In this document: piece by piece, positions 1-6,394 of the stretch
Layout of the letters: each line of letters starts with the position of its first letter
Numbering within the stretch: position 1 is the first letter of the stretch
NCBI GenBank assembly: GCA_002083515.1
Contig: LWDN01000090.1
Location: forward strand, 1-24,863
Source: Proteobacteria bacterium HN_bin10
Lineage (GTDB): Bacteria > Pseudomonadota > Alphaproteobacteria > Caulobacterales > Aquidulcibacteraceae
Reading direction: 5' to 3'
DNA length: 24,863 nucleotides
Made by a program: the position numbers and the translations under genes
The notes under the pieces: model-generated
What the model saw: the letters and a program-made list of their open reading frames with translations, nothing else
Databases searched by the model: none
Told to the model about the DNA's origin: nothing

Positions 1-110
1 CGCTCCTAGGACAGCCCCTTGATATTTTGAATCGCGTTGATCTTGTACGCTTTTCGCCGCGAAATATGCCGAAGAGCGGGGTGCGCTATCCCCCTATTTT
101 CTTAAAGGAC

Positions 111-152
111 TCCGTCATCCCGGGCCCGCGAAGCGAGACCCGGGACCCAGAG
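111..152. repeat. REP-like palindromic intergenic element
   Basis: An imperfect palindrome lies in the 298-base stretch before the first gene. TCCCGGG at 118-124 pairs with CCCGGGA at 139-145, and an inner CGC/GCG stem around a GAA loop lies at 127-135. Short GTCATCCCGGG...CCCGGGACCCAG palindromes of this style are common intergenic repeats in alphaproteobacteria; that is general knowledge, not something searched here. I see no convincing gene, RNA or strong promoter in the rest of 1-298. Part of it (about 170-240) is a C-rich low-complexity tract. Confidence 0.5.
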
Positions 153-298
153 CACACGGTTGGCGCGGACTCAGGCCCTCCCCCTCCAGCCCCTCCTCCG
201 CCAACTCCCGCTCCCCACGGCGCGCAGAAACATTCCGTCGCAAACTGTCAGCCTCGACCCCCTGACAAACCAGCTCAAACCCGCCACACTCCGAAACG

Positions 299-961
299 AT
301 GACGCTCACCGACCTCCTGCCCAAACTCCATTACCCGACCCGCCTGGAAAAGCTGGTGGATGGCTGGGTGCATGGCGTTGCGCTCATGCTGTTCACCTTC
401 GCCGTGGGCGCCGCGTTGGGCTTAGCGATCTGGCAGGGCGGCTTGCCGATGGCGGGCGCCGTTGCCGTCTACGCCGTCTGCGTCATGACCATGATCGGGT
501 GCTCGATGGCCTATAATCTGGCCGAGAACGCCAAGCGCAAATCGTTGCTGCGCCGTTTCGACCATGCCGCCATCTTCCTCATGATCGCCGGCACCTACAC
601 GCCCTTCACCACCCTCCGCTTCGACGGCGCCTGGGCCATCTCGATGACGACCATCGTCTGGGCGCTGGCGCTGATCGGCGCGGCGGGCAAACTCTTTTTG
701 CCCAATATCGGCAAGAAGATCTGGATCGGCTTCTACGTGCTGCTCGGCTGGCTGGTTGTCGCAGCCCTCGGCCCGATGCTCGACGGCGTGCCGCTCGCCG
801 GCCTCATTCTCCTGGCCATAGGCGGGGCGCTCTACACCATCGGCATTCCGTTCTACGTCTGGGAGAAGCTCCCCTTCCGCCGCGCCATCTGGCACATCTT
901 CGTCATGGCGGCGGCGGCCGTGCACTACGCGGCGGTTCTCACGGGCGTCGTGTTCGCTTGA
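299..961 (+). CDS. Hemolysin III family (PAQR-like) membrane protein
   Basis: A 220-residue integral membrane protein with about seven hydrophobic segments. It carries the family signatures: an early His (H25 in WVHGVAL), the central RFDHAAIFLMIAGTYTPF block (D88, H89, then AGTYTP) and a C-terminal HIFVMAAAAVHY segment with two His (about 199 and 209). In the PAQR/hemolysin III superfamily these acidic and His residues form a zinc site within the membrane bundle. Bacterial members are often called YqfA or hemolysin III, but the haemolytic role is doubtful and the substrate is unknown. The length is typical. ATG at 299 is chosen because the family's N-terminal amphipathic helix begins there, although no clear Shine-Dalgarno precedes it. 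It is followed by an 18-bp inverted repeat before the next gene. The family call is secure; the function is not. Confidence 0.9.
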   Translation: MTLTDLLPKLHYPTRLEKLVDGWVHGVALMLFTFAVGAALGLAIWQGGLPMAGAVAVYAVCVMTMIGCSMAYNLAENAKRKSLLRRFDHAAIFLMIAGTYTPFTTLRFDGAWAISMTTIVWALALIGAAGKLFLPNIGKKIWIGFYVLLGWLVVAALGPMLDGVPLAGLILLAIGGALYTIGIPFYVWEKLPFRRAIWHIFVMAAAAVHYAAVLTGVVFA

Positions 962-965
962 GCCG

Positions 966-1036
966 CGGGTGACACACACGCACGGCACGGTCTATGAGTG
1001 ATCGACGCGCCGCTGCGTGTGCGTGTGTGTCACCCG
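966..1036. repeat. 18-bp perfect inverted repeat (long hairpin)
   Basis: CGGGTGACACACACGCAC at 966-983 is exactly complementary to 1019-1036, leaving a 35-nt loop. The left arm starts 5 nt after the hemolysin III stop codon and the right arm ends 8 nt before the next start codon at 1045, touching the weak GGATAG ribosome-binding region. There is no T-tract, so it is not a textbook intrinsic terminator. It could terminate through Rho, protect mRNA ends, affect translation of the downstream gene, or be a palindromic mobile repeat. Confidence 0.75.
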
Positions 1037-1044
1037 GATAGCCA

Positions 1045-1887
1045 ATGACCGAACCCACCTGCTTCAAGCTCAGCATCGAGAACAACATCGCCCATATCCA
1101 GCTTTCGCGGCCGGAGGCGTTCAACGCCATGCCGCGCGCGTTCTGGAACGAGCTGCCGGCGATCGTGAACGACATCAATGACAATGCTCGCGCCCGCGTC
1201 ATCGTCATCTCCTCCACCGGCAAGCACTTCACCGCCGGCATGGACATTTCCGTGTTCACCGACGGTGAGGGCGTCGCCGCCAGCGGCGGCGATCAATACA
1301 CGCGCGCCGAGACCTTCCGGCATTTCGTCAAGGTGCTGCAGGATAGTTTCTCGTGCCTCGACGATGCGCGCATGCCGGTGATCGCCGCGATTCAAGGCGG
1401 GTGCATCGGCGCCGGCGTCGACATGACCAGCGCCTGCGACATCCGCTATTGCACGGAGGACGCCTTCTTTCAGATCGCCGAAATCAATATCGGCATGACC
1501 GCCGATGTCGGCACCTTCCCGCGGCTCTGCAAACTCATTCCCGAGGGCTGGGTGCGCGAGCTTGCCTATGCCGGCCGGCGCTTGCCCGCGGCGAAAGCTA
1601 AGGAGATCGGCCTGGTCAACGACGTGTTCGCGACCCAAGAGGCGATGCTCGCGCACGTGATGGAGCTGGCGCAGGAGATCGCGACCAAAGCGCCGGTTCC
1701 GGTTGCGGGATCGAAGCGCATGATCAATTACGCCCGCGACCACTCGATCGCCGACGGTCTCGATTATATCGCCACCTGGCAGGCCGGCATGTTCGCCCCG
1801 CCGCATATGGCCGAAGCCTTCGCGGCAAAGGCGCAGAAGCGCGAGCCGGAGTTTCCGGATTTGGCGCCGTTGCGGAAGAAGATGTGA
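1045..1887 (+). CDS. Crotonase-family protein, probable delta3,5-delta2,4-dienoyl-CoA isomerase
   Basis: A 280-residue member of the enoyl-CoA hydratase/isomerase fold. The two oxyanion-hole segments are visible: GKHFTAGMD (59-67) and QGGCIGAGVD (117-126). The stretch from about 141 to 161 has the arrangement of dienoyl-CoA isomerase (ECH1 type), with E146 and D154 eight residues apart in EINIGMTADVGTF, as the catalytic Glu/Asp pair is in the rat enzyme. Such enzymes shift double bonds during oxidation of odd-position unsaturated fatty acids. A general enoyl-CoA hydratase is the alternative, but the D154 context (ADVGTFPRL) favours the isomerase. ATG at 1045 sits 8 nt after the long hairpin at 966-1036. 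The only ribosome-binding candidate is GGATAG at 1036-1041. The stop codon lies 5 nt before the G-rich repeat that opens the next cassette. Confidence 0.88.
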   Translation: MTEPTCFKLSIENNIAHIQLSRPEAFNAMPRAFWNELPAIVNDINDNARARVIVISSTGKHFTAGMDISVFTDGEGVAASGGDQYTRAETFRHFVKVLQDSFSCLDDARMPVIAAIQGGCIGAGVDMTSACDIRYCTEDAFFQIAEINIGMTADVGTFPRLCKLIPEGWVRELAYAGRRLPAAKAKEIGLVNDVFATQEAMLAHVMELAQEIATKAPVPVAGSKRMINYARDHSIADGLDYIATWQAGMFAPPHMAEAFAAKAQKREPEFPDLAPLRKKM

Positions 1888-1892
1888 CAGAC

Positions 1893-1928
1893 GGGATTGG
1901 GGATCCGGGACTGGGGATTGGGGATTTG
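1893..1928. repeat. Left G-rich terminal repeat of four-helix-bundle cassette (G-quadruplex motif)
   Basis: Five G-runs of 3-4 bases with 3-4-base loops (G-runs at 1893, 1899, 1907, 1913 and 1920) fit the canonical G-quadruplex pattern on the + strand. The last 15 bases, GGGATTGGGGATTTG (1914-1928), recur exactly in inverted orientation at 2309-2323 on the other side of the four-helix-bundle gene. The repeat ends one base before that gene's start codon. Confidence 0.85.
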
Positions 1929-1929
1929 C

Positions 1930-2298
1930 ATGAGCGCGGTGAGCTATCGCGAATTGGAAGTCTGGGCCAGGGCAATGGATGCGGCGGAAGCGGCCTACGC
2001 ACTTGTCCGACAATTTCCGAAACAAGAAGAGTACCGCCTAACGGCTCAACTGATCCGAGCCGCCGTCTCAATTCCCGCCAACATAGCAGAAGGCCACGCA
2101 CGCGGCACACGCAAAGACTACGCTCACTTCATTAGCATTGCTCGCGGATCGGCCGCCGAACTGGAGACTTTGCTGTTGCTCGCTGGCAGAGCTAAATTTG
2201 CGTCGGAAGGCGCTATTGCATCGCTGCTTGAAGAGGTTGAACGCGTTTCGAGAATGCTCAACCGGCTGCATACCCGCCTGAAGGAACCTGCGTCCTAA
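1930..2298 (+). CDS. Four helix bundle protein (23S rRNA intervening-sequence/S23-like)
   Basis: A 122-residue protein matching the S23/IVP four-helix-bundle family. It begins with the diagnostic YRELEVWARAMD (6-17), followed by FPKQEEYRLTAQLIRAAVSIPANIAEG and then the KDYAHFISIARGSAAELET block, and ends in a last Leu-rich helix. The family was first noticed inside 23S rRNA intervening sequences and is related in fold to Avd of diversity-generating retroelements. Its biochemical role is unknown; the basic surface suggests nucleic-acid binding. ATG at 1930 is chosen because the conserved fold starts right after it. An in-frame TTG at 1897 would translate the G-rich repeat itself. GGGGA at 1920-1924 may serve as ribosome-binding site. 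The gene is bracketed by inverted G-rich repeats between two unrelated genes, which suggests a small inserted cassette. Family identity is secure; function is unknown. Confidence 0.92.
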   Translation: MSAVSYRELEVWARAMDAAEAAYALVRQFPKQEEYRLTAQLIRAAVSIPANIAEGHARGTRKDYAHFISIARGSAAELETLLLLAGRAKFASEGAIASLLEEVERVSRMLNRLHTRLKEPAS

Positions 2299-2299
2299 T

Positions 2300-2330
2300 C
2301 CCCAATCCCAAATCCCCAATCCCGAGCCCC
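2300..2330. repeat. Right C-rich terminal repeat of four-helix-bundle cassette (G-quadruplex motif on - strand)
   Basis: Five C-runs (2300-2303, 2307-2309, 2314-2317, 2321-2323, 2327-2330) separated by 3-4 bases mirror the left repeat. CAAATCCCCAATCCC at 2309-2323 is the exact inverted copy of 1914-1928. The repeat begins two bases after the four-helix-bundle stop codon and ends four bases before the ppa start codon, so it occupies the place where a ppa ribosome-binding site would be expected. Confidence 0.85.
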
Positions 2331-2334
2331 GCGC

Positions 2335-2859
2335 ATGGATATCCGCTTCGTCTCCCCCGGCCCGAACCCACCGCACGAGGTCAACGCCTTCGTCGAAATT
2401 CCGCAGGGCGGGTTGCCGGTGAAGTACGAGCTGGACCAAAAATCCGGCGCCCTCTTCGTCGACCGCTTCCTGCACACGTCGATGCTCTATCCGAGCAATT
2501 ACGGCTTCATCCCGAATACGCTCGGCGAAGACGGCGATCCGCTCGATATTCTGGTGGTGACGCCGATGCCGGTGGTCGCCGGCTGCCTGATCCGCTCGCG
2601 GCCCGTTGGCGTGCTGCTGATGGACGATGAAAAGGGCGTCGACGAAAAAATCTTGGCCGTTCCGGTCGATGCGCTCAATCCGTTCTACAAGGACGTGAAG
2701 ACGCACGAGGATTTGCCGCCGCTGCTGGTCGCGCAGATCAAGCACTTCTTCATGCACTACAAGGACCTCGAACCCGGCAAGACCGCGAGCGTCGGCGAAT
2801 GGGCGCCGCTCGAGATCGCGCACGAGCGCATCAATCTGGCGATCAGCCGCAAGAAATGA
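2335..2859 (+). CDS. ppa: Inorganic pyrophosphatase (family I)
   Basis: A cytoplasmic, Mg2+-dependent hydrolase of pyrophosphate to two phosphates, pulling biosynthetic reactions forward. The 174-residue length is normal for a bacterial family I enzyme. The signature DGDPLDI lies at 66-72, preceded by the family's NYGFIPNTLGE (55-65). A second Asp cluster (DDEKGVDEKI, near 100) and the KHFF..YKDLEPGK segment near 137-150 are also present. The start codon at 2335 follows the C-rich repeat of the upstream cassette by four bases, and no Shine-Dalgarno is visible. Either initiation is unusual or the cassette insertion displaced the native leader. The stop codon overlaps the next start (ATGA at 2856-2859). 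Confidence 0.96.
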   Translation: MDIRFVSPGPNPPHEVNAFVEIPQGGLPVKYELDQKSGALFVDRFLHTSMLYPSNYGFIPNTLGEDGDPLDILVVTPMPVVAGCLIRSRPVGVLLMDDEKGVDEKILAVPVDALNPFYKDVKTHEDLPPLLVAQIKHFFMHYKDLEPGKTASVGEWAPLEIAHERINLAISRKK

Positions 2860-3113
2860 CCGATTCCGCCATCGCCGCGCGCCTTATCAATGCGCTCGAA
2901 GCCGGCGCTGACCGCGAAGCCGGCGGACAGACCGCGCTGGTCTCCGTCACCATCGACATGCTGGCGCGCGCCGACGCGGGCGCGATCGAGGCCAAGCTCG
3001 TGCGCAAGACGAGGACGCTGGTGTTCATGAGCGCCGAATTCCGCACCGATTCCGGCGAGCGCATCGCAACGGCGAGCAGCGTGCATAAGGTGCGGGTGGC
3101 GAATGGCGAGTAG
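2856..3113 (+). CDS. Short hotdog-fold (thioesterase-like) protein
   Basis: An 85-residue protein whose ATG overlaps the ppa stop codon in an ATGA arrangement, indicating translational coupling. The pattern SVTIDMLARADAGAIEA...KTRTLVFMSAEFRTDSGERIATASSVHKV resembles the central and C-terminal strands of PaaI-type hotdog acyl-CoA thioesterases. It is clearly shorter than a usual hotdog domain (about 110-140 residues) and lacks the long helix and catalytic Asp/Glu segment. It may be a half-domain, a non-catalytic relative, or simply misassigned. The last codons and the TAG stop lie inside a GCGAGTAGCGA-type repeat (3098-3160), so the original C-terminus may have been changed by that repeat. Fold assignment is tentative. 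Confidence 0.6.
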   Translation: MTDSAIAARLINALEAGADREAGGQTALVSVTIDMLARADAGAIEAKLVRKTRTLVFMSAEFRTDSGERIATASSVHKVRVANGE

Positions 3114-3160
3114 CGAGTGGTGTCCCGCGCCCTATTCGCCACTCCCTATTCGCTACTCGC
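3098..3160. repeat. Inverted GCGAGTAGCGA-type repeat between convergent genes
   Basis: GCGAGTAGCGA at 3106-3116 is repeated in exact inverted orientation at 3150-3160. The flanks are built from related short units (GGCGAAT, GCGAGTGG on the left; GGGAGTGGCGAATAG in the complement of the right arm). The repeat supplies the stop codon of the hotdog gene and ends one base before the stop codon of the convergent lipoprotein gene. The short-unit, inverted architecture resembles the repeats bracketing the four-helix-bundle gene at 1893-2330, but the sequence differs and there is no gene inside. Confidence 0.7.
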
Positions 3161-3161
3161 T

Positions 3162-3761
3162 TCAAACCCGCGGTGCGATCCAGCGCATCTCGACCAGAGT
3201 TGCGTCGTGCAGCAGGTCCGGCTCGATATCCTCGAACGATTCTGCTTCGCTCGCGCCTTCCGGCAAGCGATAGACGCGCCAGAAGCGGCCGTCTTGCGCG
3301 CTTGAGCAGGCAAAGCCCGCCGAACCGTCGAATATCTCGTTGCTGCAGAAGCTGACTTGTTCGGGCGGGGCCACCGCGAATTTCGATTGCCCGACAATCT
3401 CGCCGGCGGCGCTGCGCGCCTGCGACGAGCGCGTGACGATCGAGTGGATGTGGCGACGATCCGCGGTCGGATTGATGCGGAACACTTCCTCGTTTCCGGC
3501 CGAAAGCGTGATTGCCTTGAACGCCTCGCCTTCGATTTGATCGTCCACTTCCGCAACAACGTAGCTCGGCGCCGCCGCTTGCACCGCCGCGACGTCCATA
3601 GCGAGCGCCGTGCCGATGCCCGCGGCGCCATCGGGGCCGATGGTTGTGCTCTGATCGGACGCGCCGACAACCGGATACGCTTCGTTCGACTCACGCTGTT
3701 GCGCCGACTCTTGCCCGCACGCGGCAAGCGCCAGCGCCGCAACCAAAATCAATCGTTTCAC
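3162..3761 (-). CDS. Lipoprotein of unknown function
   Basis: A 199-residue protein starting with a GTG (3759-3761) that overlaps the stop codon of the upstream thiolase gene as GTGA. GAGGTG about five bases before it, within the thiolase end, serves as ribosome-binding site. The N-terminus is a short lipoprotein signal (KRLILVAALALAAC) with lipobox LAAC and Cys15, so the mature protein is probably membrane-anchored. The mature part has Ser/Ala/Gln-rich linkers, then a mixed region with two Cys (CSNEIF and GFACSSAQDGRFWRVYRLPEG) that could form a disulfide. I recognise no family. Tight coupling to a thiolase is odd for a lipoprotein and may reflect simple gene packing. The stop codon abuts the inverted repeat at 3098-3160. 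Confidence 0.8.
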   Translation of the reverse strand: MKRLILVAALALAACGQESAQQRESNEAYPVVGASDQSTTIGPDGAAGIGTALAMDVAAVQAAAPSYVVAEVDDQIEGEAFKAITLSAGNEEVFRINPTADRRHIHSIVTRSSQARSAAGEIVGQSKFAVAPPEQVSFCSNEIFDGSAGFACSSAQDGRFWRVYRLPEGASEAESFEDIEPDLLHDATLVEMRWIAPRV

Positions 3762-4948
3762 GAAAACACCTCGAACAGGCCCGCGGCGCCCATGCCGCCG
3801 CCGATGCACATGGTGACGACCGCGCGCTTGGCCTTGCGGCGCTTGCCCTCCATCAGCACGTGTCCGACAAGGCGCGCGCCGGTCATGCCGAACGGGTGGC
3901 CGATGGCGATCGAGCCGCCATTGACGTTGTACTTTTCCGGATCGATGCCGAGCTTGTCGCGGCTGTAGAGGCATTGCGACGCGAACGCCTCGTTGAGTTC
4001 CCAGAGATCGATGTCATCGACCTTGAGGCCTTGGCGTTCGAGCAAACGCGGCACCGCGAACACCGGCCCGATTCCCATCTCGTCCGGATGGCAGCCGGCG
4101 ACGGCGAAGCCCTTGAACATGCCGAGCGGCTCCAGCCCGCGGCGTTCGGCCTCCTTTTCGTCCATCAGCACCAGCGCAGCCGCGCCGTCGGAGAGCTGGC
4201 TGGCGTTGCCGGCGGTGACGAAATTGCCCGGGCCGCGCACGGGCTCGAGCTTCGCAAGACCTTCGAGCGTTGTGTCTGGCCTGTTGCAATCGTCGCGATC
4301 GACCACAGCATCGACGATGCTCTCCTGCTTCGTCTCCTTGTCGACCTTCTTCATCTTGGTCTTCATCGGCACAATTTCGTCCTTGAAGAGGCCGGCCGCT
4401 TGCGCCGCGGCGATGCGCTGCTGCGAACGCAGCGAGTATTCGTCCTGATACTCGCGGCTGATATTGTAACGCTTGGCCACGATGTCGGCGGTCTCGATCA
4501 TGGTGATCCACATGTAGGGATGCTCCTTCATGAGCTTCTCCTCGAACATGTGATCCTTGTTCATCGCCGACGAGAGCCGCGTCAGCGAAATCGATTCCAC
4601 ACCGCCCGACACCGCGGTCTTGGCGCCTTCATTCATGATGTAATGGGCCGCCTGCGCCGTGGCCTGCAGGCCCGACGAACAGAAGCGATTGACGGTGGTG
4701 GCCGAGCATTTGAAGTCGAGCCCCGCCCACACGGCGGCGAGACGGGCGACGTTGTGGCCGGTGGCGCCCTCGGGCGAGCCGCAACCGATGACTACATCCT
4801 CGACCGCGTCGTTCTCGACCTTCGCCCGCGCGACCGCGTGCTGAATGGCGTGGCCGGTCATCGCCGCGCCATGGGTGTCGTTGAAGGCGCCCCGGCCGGA
4901 CTTGGCCAGGCCCGTGCGGGCATAAGAGACGATAACAGCGCGGCCCAT
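3758..4948 (-). CDS. Acetyl-CoA C-acyltransferase (thiolase)
   Basis: A 396-residue thiolase, the normal length for the family. The three catalytic elements are present: nucleophile Cys90 in NRFCSSGLQA, His351 in the GHPFGMTGAR motif, and Cys381 in CIGGGMG. The NEAFA motif (319-323) also fits. Thiolases either cleave 3-ketoacyl-CoA in beta-oxidation or condense acetyl-CoA. The GHPFGMTGAR and MCIGGGMGAAG context is the FadA-like degradative branch, so a 3-ketoacyl-CoA thiolase role is slightly favoured, but substrate length cannot be read from the sequence. ATG at 4948 is chosen over an in-frame upstream start because GGAG lies eight bases before it. The gene is upstream of, and overlaps, the lipoprotein gene. 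Confidence 0.93.
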   Translation of the reverse strand: MGRAVIVSYARTGLAKSGRGAFNDTHGAAMTGHAIQHAVARAKVENDAVEDVVIGCGSPEGATGHNVARLAAVWAGLDFKCSATTVNRFCSSGLQATAQAAHYIMNEGAKTAVSGGVESISLTRLSSAMNKDHMFEEKLMKEHPYMWITMIETADIVAKRYNISREYQDEYSLRSQQRIAAAQAAGLFKDEIVPMKTKMKKVDKETKQESIVDAVVDRDDCNRPDTTLEGLAKLEPVRGPGNFVTAGNASQLSDGAAALVLMDEKEAERRGLEPLGMFKGFAVAGCHPDEMGIGPVFAVPRLLERQGLKVDDIDLWELNEAFASQCLYSRDKLGIDPEKYNVNGGSIAIGHPFGMTGARLVGHVLMEGKRRKAKRAVVTMCIGGGMGAAGLFEVFS

Positions 4949-5036
4949 GTGGTTTCTCCAAACTTCGGTGCGCACCCTAACGACGGCGACGCGCGCGTCA
5001 AAGCGCGTATCGCGGCGTCAGCCGGAGAAATTGCGC

Positions 5037-6149
5037 TTACGAGATCGCCTGGTTGTTCACGAGACCGCCGCCGGACGCGGCGTCGGAAACCGGCGCCGAC
5101 GCCGCGACGCCGCCCTGCTGGAACATGCCGCGGCCGCGATCCTGGATCCATTTGGCGATGTCCTCGGACAAGACGCCGGCGACAATGCCGACCAACGACA
5201 CCGTGAACGGGTTGAGCGCAGCCGACGTGGTGGCCTGCTGCACCGAAGACGCGATCGAGAAGCCGGCAATGGCCGCGTTAGCGAGCACGTATACGGCGAG
5301 CGCCGCGCACATGCCGAAAATCAGCCGCACGACGACTTCCGCCATCGTCACCGGCACGGCGCGGTTGAGATACGCTGGGAAGAGATAAAGCAGGGAACCC
5401 AGCGCCCCCATGAGCAGCACCAGTACGGTCGATAGCAAGGCCGGATGGCCCTGCGCCAGAAAGGCGCTGATGCCCAGCGGGCTCAGATTGCGCAGCGCAT
5501 AGGCCTCGCCGCGAATGCGCGTGTAATGCTCGTAATCGGGCACGACGCTTTGCTGGAGCGCGAACACGCGGCGGTTGGCTTCCGCCACTTGGCCGCTCAC
5601 CAAACGCTGACGCGCCACCAAAGCGGCGCGTTCGGCGCTGCGATCGTCCTGCGCCTCTTCGCGTTCGGCCAATTCCTGCACCTGCACGCGCAGCTGCGCC
5701 ACGCCTTGCTGATCGGCCGGCGGCAGTCCGGCGCGCGCCGCGAGCGCGTTGATGCGTTGCGAGAGACCTTGCGCTGTCATGTCGGCGGCCGCGCTCTCTG
5801 CGGTTTGCACATTGGCGCGGCTTTCGATGTCGGCAATGGCGCCGACCATCGCGGCGCGCGCATCGTTCATCGCCGTCTCGGCGCCCTGCACCTGCGCGTC
5901 GAGCGCAGCGATCTGCTGATCGATTTCCAGCAATTCTCCGCGCGGCCCGGCGCTGTCGGTTTCGAGCCGCACGATCTCGCGATCGGCTTCGTCGAGAGCG
6001 GCAAAGGAGATGAGCCCATTGGTGGATGGCGAAACCTGCGCCACGCCGAATTGGAAGTCGCGCGAACTGAACACCAAGGCGCTCATCCCCAGCACCGCGA
6101 TCATCGCCGCCGTCAGCACCACGCCCACCGCAAATTTGTAGAACGTCAT
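5037..6149 (-). CDS. Coiled-coil membrane protein of unknown function
   Basis: A 370-residue protein I cannot assign to a family. An N-terminal membrane segment (about 5-28) is followed by a long polar region (about 50-200) rich in Glu, Gln, Ala, Arg and Leu in heptad-like spacing, which looks like an extended coiled coil in the periplasm or cytoplasm. Then come three further hydrophobic segments (about 235-258, 272-297 and 310-330) and a short tail ending in Gly/Ser/Ala-rich sequence. The phrase SEDIAKWIQDRGRGMF just after the last membrane segment looks like an amphipathic helix. The layout of one TM, a coiled coil, then a C-terminal TM cluster suggests a structural or complex-scaffolding membrane protein. 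ATG at 6149 has a purine-rich GGGGGAC upstream. It stands alone on its strand. Confidence 0.75.
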   Translation of the reverse strand: MTFYKFAVGVVLTAAMIAVLGMSALVFSSRDFQFGVAQVSPSTNGLISFAALDEADREIVRLETDSAGPRGELLEIDQQIAALDAQVQGAETAMNDARAAMVGAIADIESRANVQTAESAAADMTAQGLSQRINALAARAGLPPADQQGVAQLRVQVQELAEREEAQDDRSAERAALVARQRLVSGQVAEANRRVFALQQSVVPDYEHYTRIRGEAYALRNLSPLGISAFLAQGHPALLSTVLVLLMGALGSLLYLFPAYLNRAVPVTMAEVVVRLIFGMCAALAVYVLANAAIAGFSIASSVQQATTSAALNPFTVSLVGIVAGVLSEDIAKWIQDRGRGMFQQGGVAASAPVSDAASGGGLVNNQAIS

Positions 6150-6212
6150 CTTCGCCGTCCCCCTTCTGCCCGGGCGGCTTTTGTCCCCGCCGCGCCCCTG
6201 GCCACTCTTATT

Positions 6213-6245
6213 AACCCATCGCGATCTGGCTGGGATGGGTTTTTT
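6213..6245 (+). terminator. Intrinsic-terminator-like hairpin with no upstream gene
   Basis: AACCCATC (6213-6220) pairs with GATGGGTT (6234-6241), followed by a run of Ts to 6245. On the + strand this reads as an intrinsic terminator, yet it lies between two divergent genes (starts at 6149 on - and 6395 on +), so nothing annotated is upstream to terminate. It may be a leader attenuator or the end of a small RNA. Confidence 0.55.
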
Positions 6246-6394
6246 GGGCCGCCAACTGTCCTTGCGTCAGATAACAAGTATGTGATGAATAATTTCTCAT
6301 TCCTTCAATTTTCTCTTGTCAGCCGTCAGCGAAGCGGCCATAACCATCCCAGCGCTCCTCCCCAAGAAGCGTGACCAGTCCAGGAGAGAACCAC

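Noticed and set aside
966..1036. Ordinary Rho-independent terminator for the hemolysin III gene
   Set aside because: The stem is long and perfect but the loop is 35 bases and no T-tract follows.
3644..5206. A 520-codon + strand open frame opposite the thiolase gene
   Set aside because: It is rich in Arg, His and Ala without domain patterns. The opposite strand encodes a complete thiolase with all catalytic residues.
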